Of a stretch of DNA of 64,000 nucleotides, positions 35,285 to 44,194 are shown one piece after another (within the stretch, counting starts at the first letter, position 1; every line of letters starts with the position of its first letter). The notes beneath the pieces are model-generated. The model was not told the DNA's origin. It saw only the letters and a list, made by a program, of their open reading frames with translations, and did not search any database. Origin of the DNA: Flavonifractor sp. An82 (GTDB taxonomy: Bacteria; Bacillota; Clostridia; Oscillospirales; Oscillospiraceae); the NCBI RefSeq assembly GCF_002159265.1, contig NZ_NFHG01000007.1, forward strand, positions 1 to 64,000, in the 5' to 3' direction. Both the position numbers and the translations under genes were made by a program.

Positions 35285-37012
35285 ATGGCTTATCGTGATG
35301 TATATGAGAAGTGGCTCAACAGTCCCGCCCTCAGCGAGGCTGAGAAGGAGGAACTGCGTTCCATCTCCGGCGACGAGAAGGAGATCGAGAGCCGCTTTTT
35401 TGCTCCTCTGGAGTTTGGTACCGCCGGTCTGCGGGGCACCATGTGCGTGGGCCTGCATCAGATGAATATCCACGTGATCCGCCACGCCACCCAGGCCTTT
35501 GCCGAGGTCATCAAGGCCGAGGGAGCCGAGGCGGTGGAGCGGGGTGTGGCCGTGTGCTACGACTGCCGCAACAATTCCAAGGCCTTCGCCCGTGAGACCG
35601 CCTGCGTCATGGCGGGCAACGGCATCAAGGTCCGTCTGTTCGACGCCCTGCGTCCCACCCCCGAGGTGTCCTTCGCCGTCCGGGAGTACCACTGCATCGC
35701 CGGCGTCAACGTCACCGCCAGCCACAACCCCAAGGAGTACAACGGTTACAAGGTCTACTGGCAGGACGGCGCTCAGCTGCCCCCCCACCACGCCTCCGCC
35801 ATTGCCAAGAAGATGGAGGAGCTGGACCTGTTCGACTCCATCCAGCGCATGGACTATGACGAGGCTGTGAAAGCCGGTATGATCACCCTGATGGGCGAGG
35901 AGACCGACGAGAAGTTTCTGGCCAACGTCATGGGCCAGGTCAACGACAAGGCCGCAGTGGAGAAGGTGGCCGACACCTTCAAGATGGTGTACACCCCCTT
36001 CCACGGCACCGGCTACAAGCTGATCCCCGAGGCGCTGCGCCGCCTGGGCATGAAGCACGTCATCTGCGTCCCCGAGCAAATGGTCATTGACGGCAACTTC
36101 CCCACCGTGGTCTCCCCCAACCCGGAGAATCCCGAGGGCTTCTACCTGGCGGTGGATCTGGCCAAGAAGGAAGGGGCCGACTTCATCCTGGGCTCCGACC
36201 CCGACGCCGACCGTGTGGGCATCATGGTGCGCAACGATCAGGGCGAGTACATCACCATCTCCGGCAACCAGACCGGCGTGCTGCTGCTGGACTACCTGAT
36301 CGGCGCCAAGCAGCGCACCGGCAAGATGCCGGACAAGCCGGTGGCCCTCAAGACCATCGTCACCACCGAGATGGCCCGCAAGGTGGCCGAGACCAACGGC
36401 CTTGCCTGCTATGACACCTTCACCGGCTTCAAGTTCCTGGCCGAGAAGAAGGACAAGCTGGAGAACGCCGGCGAGGGCAAGGTGATCTTCGCCTACGAGG
36501 AGAGCTACGGCTACATGCTGGGCGACTACGTCCGGGACAAGGACGCCGTCACCGCCTCCCTGGCTCTCACCGAGATGGCCGCCTGGTACGCCGGTCAGGG
36601 CATGACCCTGTACGACGCCCTCCAGAAGTGCTATGAGAAATACGGCTTCTACGGCGAGAAGACCCTCAACCTGGTGATGCCCGGTCTGGACGGTCTGAAG
36701 AAGATGGCAGACCTGATGGCCGGTCTGCGGGAGCATCCCCCGGTGGAGATCGCCGGTGTGGCGGTGGCCCAGCAGAAGGACTACAAGGACGGCTCCGTGG
36801 TCAACGTCTCCGACGGCGCCAAGTCCGCCATGGAGCTCACCGGCTCCAACGTGCTGCGCTACGAGATGGCCGACGGCACCAGCCTCATCGTCCGTCCCTC
36901 CGGCACCGAGCCTAAGGTCAAGGTGTATATCCTGGCCAATGGCACCTCTAAGGAGGAGGCCGACGAGAAGGTGGCAAAGTACGCCGCCTGGGCCGAGAGC
37001 CTGAAAAACTGA
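35285..37012 (+). CDS. alpha-phosphoglucomutase/phosphomannomutase
   Basis: Phosphosugar mutase of 575 residues, interconverting glucose 1- and 6-phosphate (or mannose phosphates). The phosphoserine loop NVTASHNPKEYNGYKVYW, the magnesium site GSDPDADRVGIMV, the sugar-binding YEESYGYMLGDYVRDKD and the C-terminal phosphate site RPSGTEPKVKVYI are all present. The length matches the larger PgcA-type enzymes. The ATG follows GGAGGTAATTCCC. Strong codon bias suggests high expression. It is a single gene ended by a perfect hairpin. Confidence 0.93.
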   Translation: MAYRDVYEKWLNSPALSEAEKEELRSISGDEKEIESRFFAPLEFGTAGLRGTMCVGLHQMNIHVIRHATQAFAEVIKAEGAEAVERGVAVCYDCRNNSKAFARETACVMAGNGIKVRLFDALRPTPEVSFAVREYHCIAGVNVTASHNPKEYNGYKVYWQDGAQLPPHHASAIAKKMEELDLFDSIQRMDYDEAVKAGMITLMGEETDEKFLANVMGQVNDKAAVEKVADTFKMVYTPFHGTGYKLIPEALRRLGMKHVICVPEQMVIDGNFPTVVSPNPENPEGFYLAVDLAKKEGADFILGSDPDADRVGIMVRNDQGEYITISGNQTGVLLLDYLIGAKQRTGKMPDKPVALKTIVTTEMARKVAETNGLACYDTFTGFKFLAEKKDKLENAGEGKVIFAYEESYGYMLGDYVRDKDAVTASLALTEMAAWYAGQGMTLYDALQKCYEKYGFYGEKTLNLVMPGLDGLKKMADLMAGLREHPPVEIAGVAVAQQKDYKDGSVVNVSDGAKSAMELTGSNVLRYEMADGTSLIVRPSGTEPKVKVYILANGTSKEEADEKVAKYAAWAESLKN

Positions 37013-37022
37013 ATTGATCCGT

Positions 37023-37058
37023 AAGAAAGCCCCCCGGCGTGAGCCGGGGGGCTTTCTT
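37023..37058. terminator. bidirectional terminator
   Basis: A perfect 16-bp stem (AAGAAAGCCCCCCGGC and its complement) with loop GTGA, placed between the convergent phosphoglucomutase and SLH genes. The only U-rich part is inside the stem arms (CTTTCTT). Confidence 0.8.
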
Positions 37059-37061
37059 ATG

Positions 37062-39461
37062 TTATTTGACCTCCACGATGCGCACCTTGCCGCCCTGGTC
37101 GGGAGAGCGGTCATAGTAGACGGTGATATCGTCGCAGAAGGCCAGGGCCAGCTTCAGGTTGTCCAGATAGTTCCCTTCGCTGACGCTGTACCACTGCCCG
37201 GTGGTCTTGTTGTAGCACTGAACCTGACTGGAGATGGGCAGTACCATCTCGTTGGTGGTCAGGGTCATGGTATCCAGGTCGAACTGGGACCGGCGGATGC
37301 CCTTGACGGACTGGACCACCATAAAGCCTGCCATGAGATAGTTGTCCTCGATCTTGCTCAGGGAGCCGGCAATTCCGCCCATCTTGCCGGACTTGGCGTC
37401 TTCCACCCGGCCCACCGTATAGGTGACGTCGCCGCTGCCGTTTCTCACACGGATCTCGCCGTTCTGATACTCCTGGGTGACCGTTCCGTCGGGGTTTTTG
37501 ATCTCCTGGGGTCCCGCAGGCCGGTAATAGATCTCACCATACTGGTACCGGTCGCCGGTCACATCATTGAGGACCACCTTATCCACCCGGTTGGCCCAGT
37601 CATAGCCCACATAGCTGATCTGATCGGCCATGACCAGCGGTACGGTGATATCGCTGCGCTTAATCTCCACCAGGGTACCGTTGCCCACCTGCTCAAAGAA
37701 CCGGGCGCCGGGAGACAGCTTCTTGGTCCCCAGCCGCTCCTGCTCCAGATCCAGGGGCGCCACCGAGCCCTTGTAATAGGTCCGGCTCAGATTGAGGATA
37801 CCCCGGCTGCTGGAGGACACCGTGACCAGATAGCCGTTGAGCTTTTCGGCGGCCGTGTCGCTGTAGGTGGTGCCGCCCTTCAAAGTGATGAGTCCATCCA
37901 GCAGGGTGATGCTCACATCGTCCTTGGAGGTCACCTGGGCCACGCCCACCGCATTGGACTTGGCCACGTCGGTGGAGACGGCGCCCGCCACCTCGCCGGT
38001 GGCCGTCAGCAGCAGCGTCATCCGGCTGCCCACTTTGAAGGTGGCCAGATCGGCCATGGCGCTGGGCAGCACCTGGAACTTGGCCCCCATCATGGTAATG
38101 GTGGAGGGGGTCTGGGCGTTGGGATAGGCGTCCTCATAGAGGCCGCACAGCTTCAAATCGGAGATAAACAGGGTATTGGAATTGGGATCGTAGGTACCCA
38201 CGTCGTACTGGCGGATGTCGCTGGTATCCGCCGGAATGCCGTTTTTGTAGATGGTGGGCGTCTTACCATCCGTAATGGGATAGAAGGCGTTGCCGGTGCC
38301 GGTGGGCTTGTTCTTGACCACCATCACCCGGCCGTTTTCTCCGCTGGTACTGGCGGCAGTGCGGTAGAGGTGCTGGAGCTGCCCGGCAGCATCATAGCAG
38401 GCCACCATGGCCGTGCCGGTACGCAGGCTGGTCCAGACCTGCTCATAGGTTTCCGCATCCGCGCTGTCGCTGCGGTAGACCTGGGTATCCAGGGTCACCG
38501 CCACCGTATCTCCATCCACCGTGGGGATGGCGTTGGCCTGGGGACTGCCCATCACGGTAAAGGCCTTGTAGGTATAGCCCTCCTCCGGCAGGATAGCCAG
38601 CACCTTCTTGTCCTTGTCCAGCACCAGCTTGGCCAGGGTACCGCCCAGGGTCTCATCCATGCCCACCCGTCCGCTCTGGTAGGTACCGGCGGCGGTGAAC
38701 ACCTTGCCGTTGGTGGTCCCCGCCGCGGCGGAGGTCACATCCAGCAGGACGGAGGGCTCGGTGATGCTGCACCCGCGGGTGGTCAGATAGGGCTCGTCGC
38801 CCCCCTTGGAGCTGGTAAAGAGCAGGTTGTAAAAGAGGATGGCAGCCTGTCCGCGGGTCAGGTTGGCGCCCCCCGATACCGTCAGGCCCTTGTCCAGTCC
38901 GGCCTGGGCAGCCAGGCCCATGTAGCCTTCGTACCACACGGTGCCGGTGGCCACGTCCCCGTCCTGGTAGCCCAGCACCCGCATGAGGATGGTCACCGCC
39001 TCCCCCATGGTGATGGGGCGGTCAGGCCGGAAGGTGCCGTCTCCCACGCCCATGATGAGGCGGGTGCCGGCACTCTGGCTCTCTCCGTCGCCGGAGGAGC
39101 CCCCGCCCCCCACTGTGATGGAGGAGGCCAGATTGATGTAGCCTCTGGCCCAGTGCCGGGGGCCTACGTCAGTAAAGATGGTGCGGCTGCGCTGGGCGGG
39201 CTCCTCGGCGCCCCGGCCCATGATCTCCACCACCATCTTGCAGAACTCACCCCGGGTCAGGGTGCCGCTGGGGTTGAAGGCGCCGGTGCCGGTGCCGTTT
39301 ACCACCCCAAGCAGCCGCAGGGTCTCGGCGGCATTGGCCTGTCCGGCGTCGGCAATGTCGGTAAAGGCGCTGTTCCCCGCCGCCGACGCTGGCGGGAAGA
39401 GGAACATCCCCGCCAGGATGGCCGCTGCCAGCAGGGCGGAAAGCCATTTTCTCAGTCTCAT
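37062..39461 (-). CDS. secreted S-layer homology (SLH) domain protein
   Basis: A 799-residue cell-surface protein. It has a signal peptide (residues 1-28, ending PPASAAG) and three SLH modules: AFTDIADAGQANAAETLRLL onwards; IFTDVGPRHWARGYINLASS to RPDRPITMGEAVTILMRVLG; and WYEGYMGLAAQAGLDKGL to TRGQAAILFYNLL. SLH modules bind pyruvylated secondary wall polymers. The remaining 570 residues are beta-rich and unrecognised. The ATG follows AAAGGAGTGAGCGT. It is the fourth and last gene of an operon with a membrane-fusion protein and an ABC exporter, which suggests that they function together at the envelope. Confidence 0.85.
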   Translation of the reverse strand: MRLRKWLSALLAAAILAGMFLFPPASAAGNSAFTDIADAGQANAAETLRLLGVVNGTGTGAFNPSGTLTRGEFCKMVVEIMGRGAEEPAQRSRTIFTDVGPRHWARGYINLASSITVGGGGSSGDGESQSAGTRLIMGVGDGTFRPDRPITMGEAVTILMRVLGYQDGDVATGTVWYEGYMGLAAQAGLDKGLTVSGGANLTRGQAAILFYNLLFTSSKGGDEPYLTTRGCSITEPSVLLDVTSAAAGTTNGKVFTAAGTYQSGRVGMDETLGGTLAKLVLDKDKKVLAILPEEGYTYKAFTVMGSPQANAIPTVDGDTVAVTLDTQVYRSDSADAETYEQVWTSLRTGTAMVACYDAAGQLQHLYRTAASTSGENGRVMVVKNKPTGTGNAFYPITDGKTPTIYKNGIPADTSDIRQYDVGTYDPNSNTLFISDLKLCGLYEDAYPNAQTPSTITMMGAKFQVLPSAMADLATFKVGSRMTLLLTATGEVAGAVSTDVAKSNAVGVAQVTSKDDVSITLLDGLITLKGGTTYSDTAAEKLNGYLVTVSSSSRGILNLSRTYYKGSVAPLDLEQERLGTKKLSPGARFFEQVGNGTLVEIKRSDITVPLVMADQISYVGYDWANRVDKVVLNDVTGDRYQYGEIYYRPAGPQEIKNPDGTVTQEYQNGEIRVRNGSGDVTYTVGRVEDAKSGKMGGIAGSLSKIEDNYLMAGFMVVQSVKGIRRSQFDLDTMTLTTNEMVLPISSQVQCYNKTTGQWYSVSEGNYLDNLKLALAFCDDITVYYDRSPDQGGKVRIVEVK

Positions 39462-39473
39462 ACGCTCACTCCT

Positions 39474-40676
39474 TTAATCTGCCCGCAGGGCATCCACCGG
39501 CTGGAGGCCGGAGGCCTTGATGGCGGGATAGAGTCCAAACACCACGCCCAGGGCGACGGAGATGAAGAAGGCTCCCACCGTCACCCCCGCGTTGGGGATC
39601 AATATCATCTTGAAGGACAGCTTGCCTACAATGAGGGTGCCCACATAGCCCGCCGCGATGCCGAACAGGCCGCCGATGCCGCAGATCATGCAGGCCTCAA
39701 TGAGGAACTGGGCAATGATGCTTCTGCGCTCTGCGCCGATGGCCTTGCGGATGCCGATTTCCCTTGTCCGCTCGGTGACGGTGACCAGCATGATATTCAT
39801 GATGCCGATGCCGCCCACCGCCAGGGAGATGGCGGCGATACCGCCCAGGAAGCGCTGCTGCATCTTGTCCTGCTCCTCACTCTGCTCCTGCCACTCGTTG
39901 GGGCTCTGGACATAGCCCATGCCCTCTCCCAGCAGGTTGTCCAAATAGCCCTGGAGCAGGGAAACCGCCTTGGCGGTGGACGCGGAGTCCTTGGCCTTGG
40001 CCACAAAGTCGGAGATCATGTTGTCGCTGCTCAGCACCCGCTTCATGGTGTAGGGCACCAGCAGATAGCGGTCCATGCCCGACATGTTGTTGGGGTCCTT
40101 CTCGGCAAAGACACCCACCACCGTGAAGGGAATGCCGTTGATGGTGATCTCCTTGCCCACCGGGTCCACAAAGTTGAACAGGGTCTCCGCCACATCATGG
40201 CCCAGGACGCACACCTGGTTGTACCGGTCCACATCCAGGAAGGAGATGTCCCGGCCCTTGGCTATGGTGAAGTTGTTGCACAGGGAGTAGTCCTGATTGC
40301 CCATCACCAGCTGGGGACTCTCCTCCCAGCTGCTTTCGTAGCTGTCCATGGTCTTGGCCCCGTACTTGAGCACCGTCCGCTCATAGAAGTTCACCACCGG
40401 GGTCACACCCAGGATATAGTCGTCCAGCTCGTCCATGCAGTAATCTCCCAGCAGCTTGGCCACGTTCTTGCCGGGGCTGTAGGCATTGATATTCACCACG
40501 TTGCTGCCCAGGCTCTCGTAAAATTCCCGCATCTGCTGGTTCTGGCCCTGGGCGTAGGACACCAGGATGATGACGGCGGCCAGGCCGATGATGACGCCCA
40601 GCATGGTCAGAGCGGAGCGGGCCTTTTTGGCCGCGATGGATTTGACGGCGATCTTGAATGCCTGCATCAGATTCAC
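39474..40676 (-). CDS. MacB-type ABC transporter permease
   Basis: A 400-residue permease with the MacB plan. It has an N-terminal helix (ARSALTMLGVIIGLAAVIILV), a large extracytoplasmic domain of about 230 residues, and three C-terminal helices with the FtsX motif (TERTREIGIRKAIGAERRSIIAQFLIEA). The GTG start at 40676 overlaps the ATPase stop (GTGA) and has a G-rich ribosome site seven bases upstream; an ATG nine bases later is possible. It pairs with the ATPase at 40673-41368 to form a tripartite-style exporter with the adaptor at 41381-43312. Confidence 0.92.
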   Translation of the reverse strand: MNLMQAFKIAVKSIAAKKARSALTMLGVIIGLAAVIILVSYAQGQNQQMREFYESLGSNVVNINAYSPGKNVAKLLGDYCMDELDDYILGVTPVVNFYERTVLKYGAKTMDSYESSWEESPQLVMGNQDYSLCNNFTIAKGRDISFLDVDRYNQVCVLGHDVAETLFNFVDPVGKEITINGIPFTVVGVFAEKDPNNMSGMDRYLLVPYTMKRVLSSDNMISDFVAKAKDSASTAKAVSLLQGYLDNLLGEGMGYVQSPNEWQEQSEEQDKMQQRFLGGIAAISLAVGGIGIMNIMLVTVTERTREIGIRKAIGAERRSIIAQFLIEACMICGIGGLFGIAAGYVGTLIVGKLSFKMILIPNAGVTVGAFFISVALGVVFGLYPAIKASGLQPVDALRAD

Positions 40677-41368
40677 GAAAAGGCCCCCTCTCTGTCTCCG
40701 TCATAGAGGATGTGGCCGTCGGCAATGCGGATGATCCGCTGGGCGGTGGCCGCGATGCCGTTGTCATGGGTGATGAGGATGATGGTGGAGCCCTCCTCGT
40801 GGAGCCCGTGGAGGATCTCCAGCACGTGCTTGCCGGTGCGGGAGTCCAGAGCGCCGGTGGGCTCGTCGGCCATGATGATGGGGGGCTGGGTAGCGATGGC
40901 CCGGGCGATGGCCACCCGCTGCTGCTGGCCGCCCGACATCTCAGTGGGCTTGTGCTCCGCCCGATCGGCCAGACCCACCCGCTCCAGAGCGGCCTCCACC
41001 CGGTCCCAGCGCTTGGAGGCGGGCACCCCCTGGTAGATCAGGGGGAGCTCCACATTCTCCCAGGCGTTGAGGGCGGGGATCAGATTAAAGCCCTGGAAGA
41101 TAAAGCCGATCTGCTTGTTGCGGATGTGGGCCAGCTGCCGGTCGGTGAGCTCGGTCACGTCCACCCCGTCCAGATGGTAGTCTCCGTAGGTAGGGATATC
41201 CAGACAGCCCAGGATGTTCATCAGAGTGGACTTTCCGGAGCCGGACTGGCCGATGATGGCCACAAACTCCCCCCGGTCCACCGACAGGGATACGCCGTCC
41301 AGGGCCCGGACCTCGCTCTCCTCTCCCTCATGGTAGATCTTGAAGAGATTTTTTACATCAATGAGCAT
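40673..41368 (-). CDS. MacB-type ABC transporter ATPase
   Basis: A 231-residue ATPase with Walker [12 protein letters not shown]-loop [20 protein letters not shown], signature [14 protein letters not shown], Walker [13 protein letters not shown] and H-loop ILITHDNG. These are all typical of the LolD/MacB clade. It starts 12 bases after the adaptor stop, and its stop overlaps the permease start. It powers the exporter of this operon; the substrate is unknown. Confidence 0.95.
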   Translation of the reverse strand: MLIDVKNLFKIYHEGEESEVRALDGVSLSVDRGEFVAIIGQSGSGKSTLMNILGCLDIPTYGDYHLDGVDVTELTDRQLAHIRNKQIGFIFQGFNLIPALNAWENVELPLIYQGVPASKRWDRVEAALERVGLADRAEHKPTEMSGGQQQRVAIARAIATQPPIIMADEPTGALDSRTGKHVLEILHGLHEEGSTIILITHDNGIAATAQRIIRIADGHILYDGDREGAFS

Positions 41369-41380
41369 GGCGTCGCCCTC

Positions 41381-43312
41381 TTAATACATGGTCTGTTCCG
41401 GCGTCTCGTAACCCACAAAGACCTCCTGGCCCTCGGTGAGGCCCCGCTTGATCTCCACCCGGGCGCTGTCGTTCAGACCCACCTCCACGGGAACGGCCCA
41501 AAAGCCCTCCGGGCCTTCCCAGGCGGGATCGGGCTCCAGAATGGCGTTGACAGGGGGCTCATCGGACTTGACCCAGACGATGGTGCGGGTCTCCTCCTCC
41601 ATGGAGCCGCCCATGGAGCCGTCGACCATACCGCCACCGTCGGGCATGGGCACGGCAATAGCGCCCAGCTTGCGGCCAAAGACGCCTCCGGAGTACCGCT
41701 GGGGCAGGGCCACCACGCCGTCGGTCATGCCGTCCTCCACGAAGCCGTCCTCGGTAAAGCCATCCTCGGGCAGGCCTGTTTCGGGATCAGAGCCGTCCAC
41801 CATGCCGCCCTCGCCAAAACCGCCGCCGGCATTGGGATCGGCATCCAGGTTATCCGGCAGCTGCACGTTGGAAAAGCTGACATACTTCACCGCCTGGACG
41901 GGGACCGTCAGGCAGTTGTCCGACTGGCTGGCCACGAAGGAATAGTTGACGTACATGCCGCTCATCAGGCTGCCGTCCGGGTTATCCACCTTCACCACGG
42001 CGGGGAAGGTGGCCACGCCGTTTTCACCGGTGGCGGTGAGGGAGACGCTCTCCACGATTCCCATGTAGGGGGTGCCGTACTGGTCGATGTTGACCATCAT
42101 GCCCGGCTTGATGTACTGGACGTTCATCTCGTCCACCTGGATCTCAATGGTCATCACAGAGGTATCCGCAATGGTGATGCCCTGGCCGCTGGACACCTCC
42201 TGCCCCTCCATCAGGGTACAGGAGAGCACGGTGCCGTCAATGGGAGCCACGGCGTTGTACTTGGCCAGCTCCTCGGTGGCGGTCTTCAGCTTCTCCTCCG
42301 CGTCCTTCAGGGCATTTTCCTTGGAGGCGATCTCCTCGTCGGTGTTCTTGGCGCCCAGCTGGACCAGGGTCTGGCCGGCCTTCACGTCCCGGTAGTTCAG
42401 CAGATTGACGCTCTCCACCGGACCGGAGGCCTTGGCCTTGATCTCGGTGGTCTCGTAAAACTCCAGCTTCCCGTTCTCATAGGGATAGATGGGGGTGCCG
42501 TCGGCGGCGGTGAGGCCGGCGGAGGCCTCCATCCCCTCGGTGAGGGTACCGGGATTGTCCAGCACAAAGACCACCTCAAAGTGGGTGGCGCCCTCCGGGG
42601 AGACAAAGCGCACCTTGTTGATCTTCTCCACCGTGCCGGTCCGGCTGCCCATGATAGACGGAATGGAGATCTGGGCGGTCTGTCCCACATGGATGCTGTT
42701 CTCATAGGCATAGCTGTAGTAGAGGGACATGCGCAGCTTGGTGTCGTTGACCAGCTTGGCGATGGTATCCCCCTCATTCACCGTGTCGCCCACCTTCAGG
42801 TCGGCCACCTCCCGCAGGTTGCCGGGGTGAGGCGCCTTGATGGTAAGCTCCGCGATCTTGTCATAGACCGCCTGCAGCTCCTTGTGGCAGTTGTCCACCG
42901 CCTCCTGGGCCACCGTTTGTTCCTCCCGGGCGGCGGTGTCGTCCATCCGGTAGAGCTGCTGCCCCGCCGTGACCTGGTCGCCCTCCTTGACAAAGAGCTC
43001 CAGGACCGTACCGGAGTTGGGGGTAATGGTAGCCGAGTCCTTGGCCTTGGTGGTACCGCTGCCCTCCACGTTGACCTGGATGGACCCCAGCTGGACCGGC
43101 TCCACCATGGGCTTGCCTCTGACGTCGTCCTCCCGGAAGACAAAATACCACAGGGCAAAAGCCACGGCCCCAATGACAGCCGCGGCAATGAGCAGGCCCA
43201 CCACCAGCTTGACCCTGCTCCCCCGTTTTTTCTTGCGGGGGCCCGCAGGCGCCGCCGGCGGAGTTTGACTCTGGACCGGCCGTTCCAGCACAGGCGTCTG
43301 TTGATCCGTCAT
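41381..43312 (-). CDS. membrane-fusion (HlyD/RND-adaptor) protein
   Basis: A 643-residue adaptor. It has a cytoplasmic proline-rich tail, one membrane helix (VKLVVGLLIAAAVIGAVAFALWYFV), a lipoyl half (TPNSGTVLELFVKEGDQVTAG), a coiled-coil hairpin (EEIASKENALKDAEEKLKTATEEL) and a beta-barrel. The C-terminal part contains a Gly/Asp-rich insertion (about 470-570, repeats of EDGFTEDGFVEDGM type), which is unusual for the family. The ATG at 43312 follows AAGGAGG. It is the first gene of the operon adaptor-ATPase-permease-SLH protein. Confidence 0.88.
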   Translation of the reverse strand: MTDQQTPVLERPVQSQTPPAAPAGPRKKKRGSRVKLVVGLLIAAAVIGAVAFALWYFVFREDDVRGKPMVEPVQLGSIQVNVEGSGTTKAKDSATITPNSGTVLELFVKEGDQVTAGQQLYRMDDTAAREEQTVAQEAVDNCHKELQAVYDKIAELTIKAPHPGNLREVADLKVGDTVNEGDTIAKLVNDTKLRMSLYYSYAYENSIHVGQTAQISIPSIMGSRTGTVEKINKVRFVSPEGATHFEVVFVLDNPGTLTEGMEASAGLTAADGTPIYPYENGKLEFYETTEIKAKASGPVESVNLLNYRDVKAGQTLVQLGAKNTDEEIASKENALKDAEEKLKTATEELAKYNAVAPIDGTVLSCTLMEGQEVSSGQGITIADTSVMTIEIQVDEMNVQYIKPGMMVNIDQYGTPYMGIVESVSLTATGENGVATFPAVVKVDNPDGSLMSGMYVNYSFVASQSDNCLTVPVQAVKYVSFSNVQLPDNLDADPNAGGGFGEGGMVDGSDPETGLPEDGFTEDGFVEDGMTDGVVALPQRYSGGVFGRKLGAIAVPMPDGGGMVDGSMGGSMEEETRTIVWVKSDEPPVNAILEPDPAWEGPEGFWAVPVEVGLNDSARVEIKRGLTEGQEVFVGYETPEQTMY

Positions 43313-43349
43313 AGGAAATTCCTCCTTATCCACTTCCTTGGTCACTGTC

Positions 43350-43377
43350 ATTCTAGCATACCGGGTAAGGTAAGCAA
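43350..43377 (-). promoter_or_regulatory. promoter of the adaptor-ABC-SLH operon
   Basis: TTGCTT and TAGAAT on the minus strand with a 16-base spacer and an extended -10 TGC. The TAGAAT hexamer starts about 40 bases before the ATG. Confidence 0.55.
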
Positions 43378-43549
43378 TGACAAAGCAGTGACAAATTCTT
43401 AACAAAAGCTTAAATTTGGACGGTCCCCTTCCGGCGGTCTCCGGAACCTCTTCAGTGTATCCCTCCCTGCCGGAAACTTCCGCCGAATCTTGCCGTGTCT
43501 TCTATTCCTTTAGACGCTTCATCAGGCGAAAAGTTTCTGTGTGAAACAG

Positions 43550-43587
43550 AAAAAGCCGCCGGCCCCGGGTCTCCCCGGGACCGGCGG
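43550..43587 (-). terminator. terminator of the metallophosphoesterase operon
   Basis: CCGCCGG and CCGGCGG arms with a strong CCCGGG/CCCGGG inner stem. On the minus strand five T follow. The rest of 43,378-43,549 shows nothing recognisable. Confidence 0.8.
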
Positions 43588-43603
43588 TCCCATGCTTATG
43601 CTA

Positions 43604-44194
43604 TTACAATTCCACCACATACCGCTCATACCCATTGATCACCCGGGTATTGCCGTACTTCTGTTCCCGCTGGATCTCCCGGCCGTAATTGAGGTGGGTG
43701 TGGCCGTGGAGGAACAGGGAGGGCTGGTACTTGTCCAGCAGCCGGTTGAAGGCCCGGAAGCCGGTGTGGGCCAGGTCGGAGCAGGGCACCATATCCCGCC
43801 CCGGCGCGTGGGTGAGCAGAATATCAAAGCCCCCTTTGAAAAAGAGTCTGGGGGCCAGCTTCAGGGCCCGCAAAGCCATCTGCCGTTCGGTATACTGATG
43901 GGGACCGCTCTTGTAGCGCATGGAGCCCCCCAGGCCTACAATGCGCAGCCCCTGATATTCGTAGCACTGCCCGTCGATGCAGGTGCAGCCCAGAGGGGGA
44001 TCCTTCTCATAGCTGACGTCGTGGTTGCCATGGACATAGAGCACCGGGCAGTGGGCAAAGGTGGCCAGGAAGGACAGGTAGTGGGGCTTCAGGTCCCCAC
44101 AGGAGAGGATCAGGTCGATGCCGTCCAGTCTGCCCGGCGTATAGTAGTCCCACAGGTAGGAGGATTCGTGATCGGAAACTGCCAGGATCTTCAC
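43604..44194 (-). CDS. calcineurin-like metallophosphoesterase
   Basis: A small phosphoesterase of 196 residues (YfcE/YmdB-like fold) with the two-metal motifs in order: SDHE near the start, LSCGDLK, YVHGNHD, LTHAPGRD and LHGHTHLNYG. It starts at GTG (44194), overlapping the stop of the upstream ParB-BMP fusion gene as GTGA, with AGGAGG ten bases before; a GTG nine bases further upstream is possible. The overlap implies that both proteins work together, perhaps on a nucleotide or cyclic nucleotide. The substrate is not known. Confidence 0.88.
   Translation of the reverse strand: MKILAVSDHESSYLWDYYTPGRLDGIDLILSCGDLKPHYLSFLATFAHCPVLYVHGNHDVSYEKDPPLGCTCIDGQCYEYQGLRIVGLGGSMRYKSGPHQYTERQMALRALKLAPRLFFKGGFDILLTHAPGRDMVPCSDLAHTGFRAFNRLLDKYQPSLFLHGHTHLNYGREIQREQKYGNTRVINGYERYVVEL

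Noticed and set aside
37014-40706. A 1,230-codon plus-strand open frame
   Set aside because: It is antisense to the SLH and permease genes, His/Gly/Gln-rich as expected for the shadow of GC-rich genes, and has no domain.
40658-43402. A 914-codon plus-strand open frame
   Set aside because: It is antisense to the ABC ATPase and adaptor genes, with no ribosome site and no recognisable domain.
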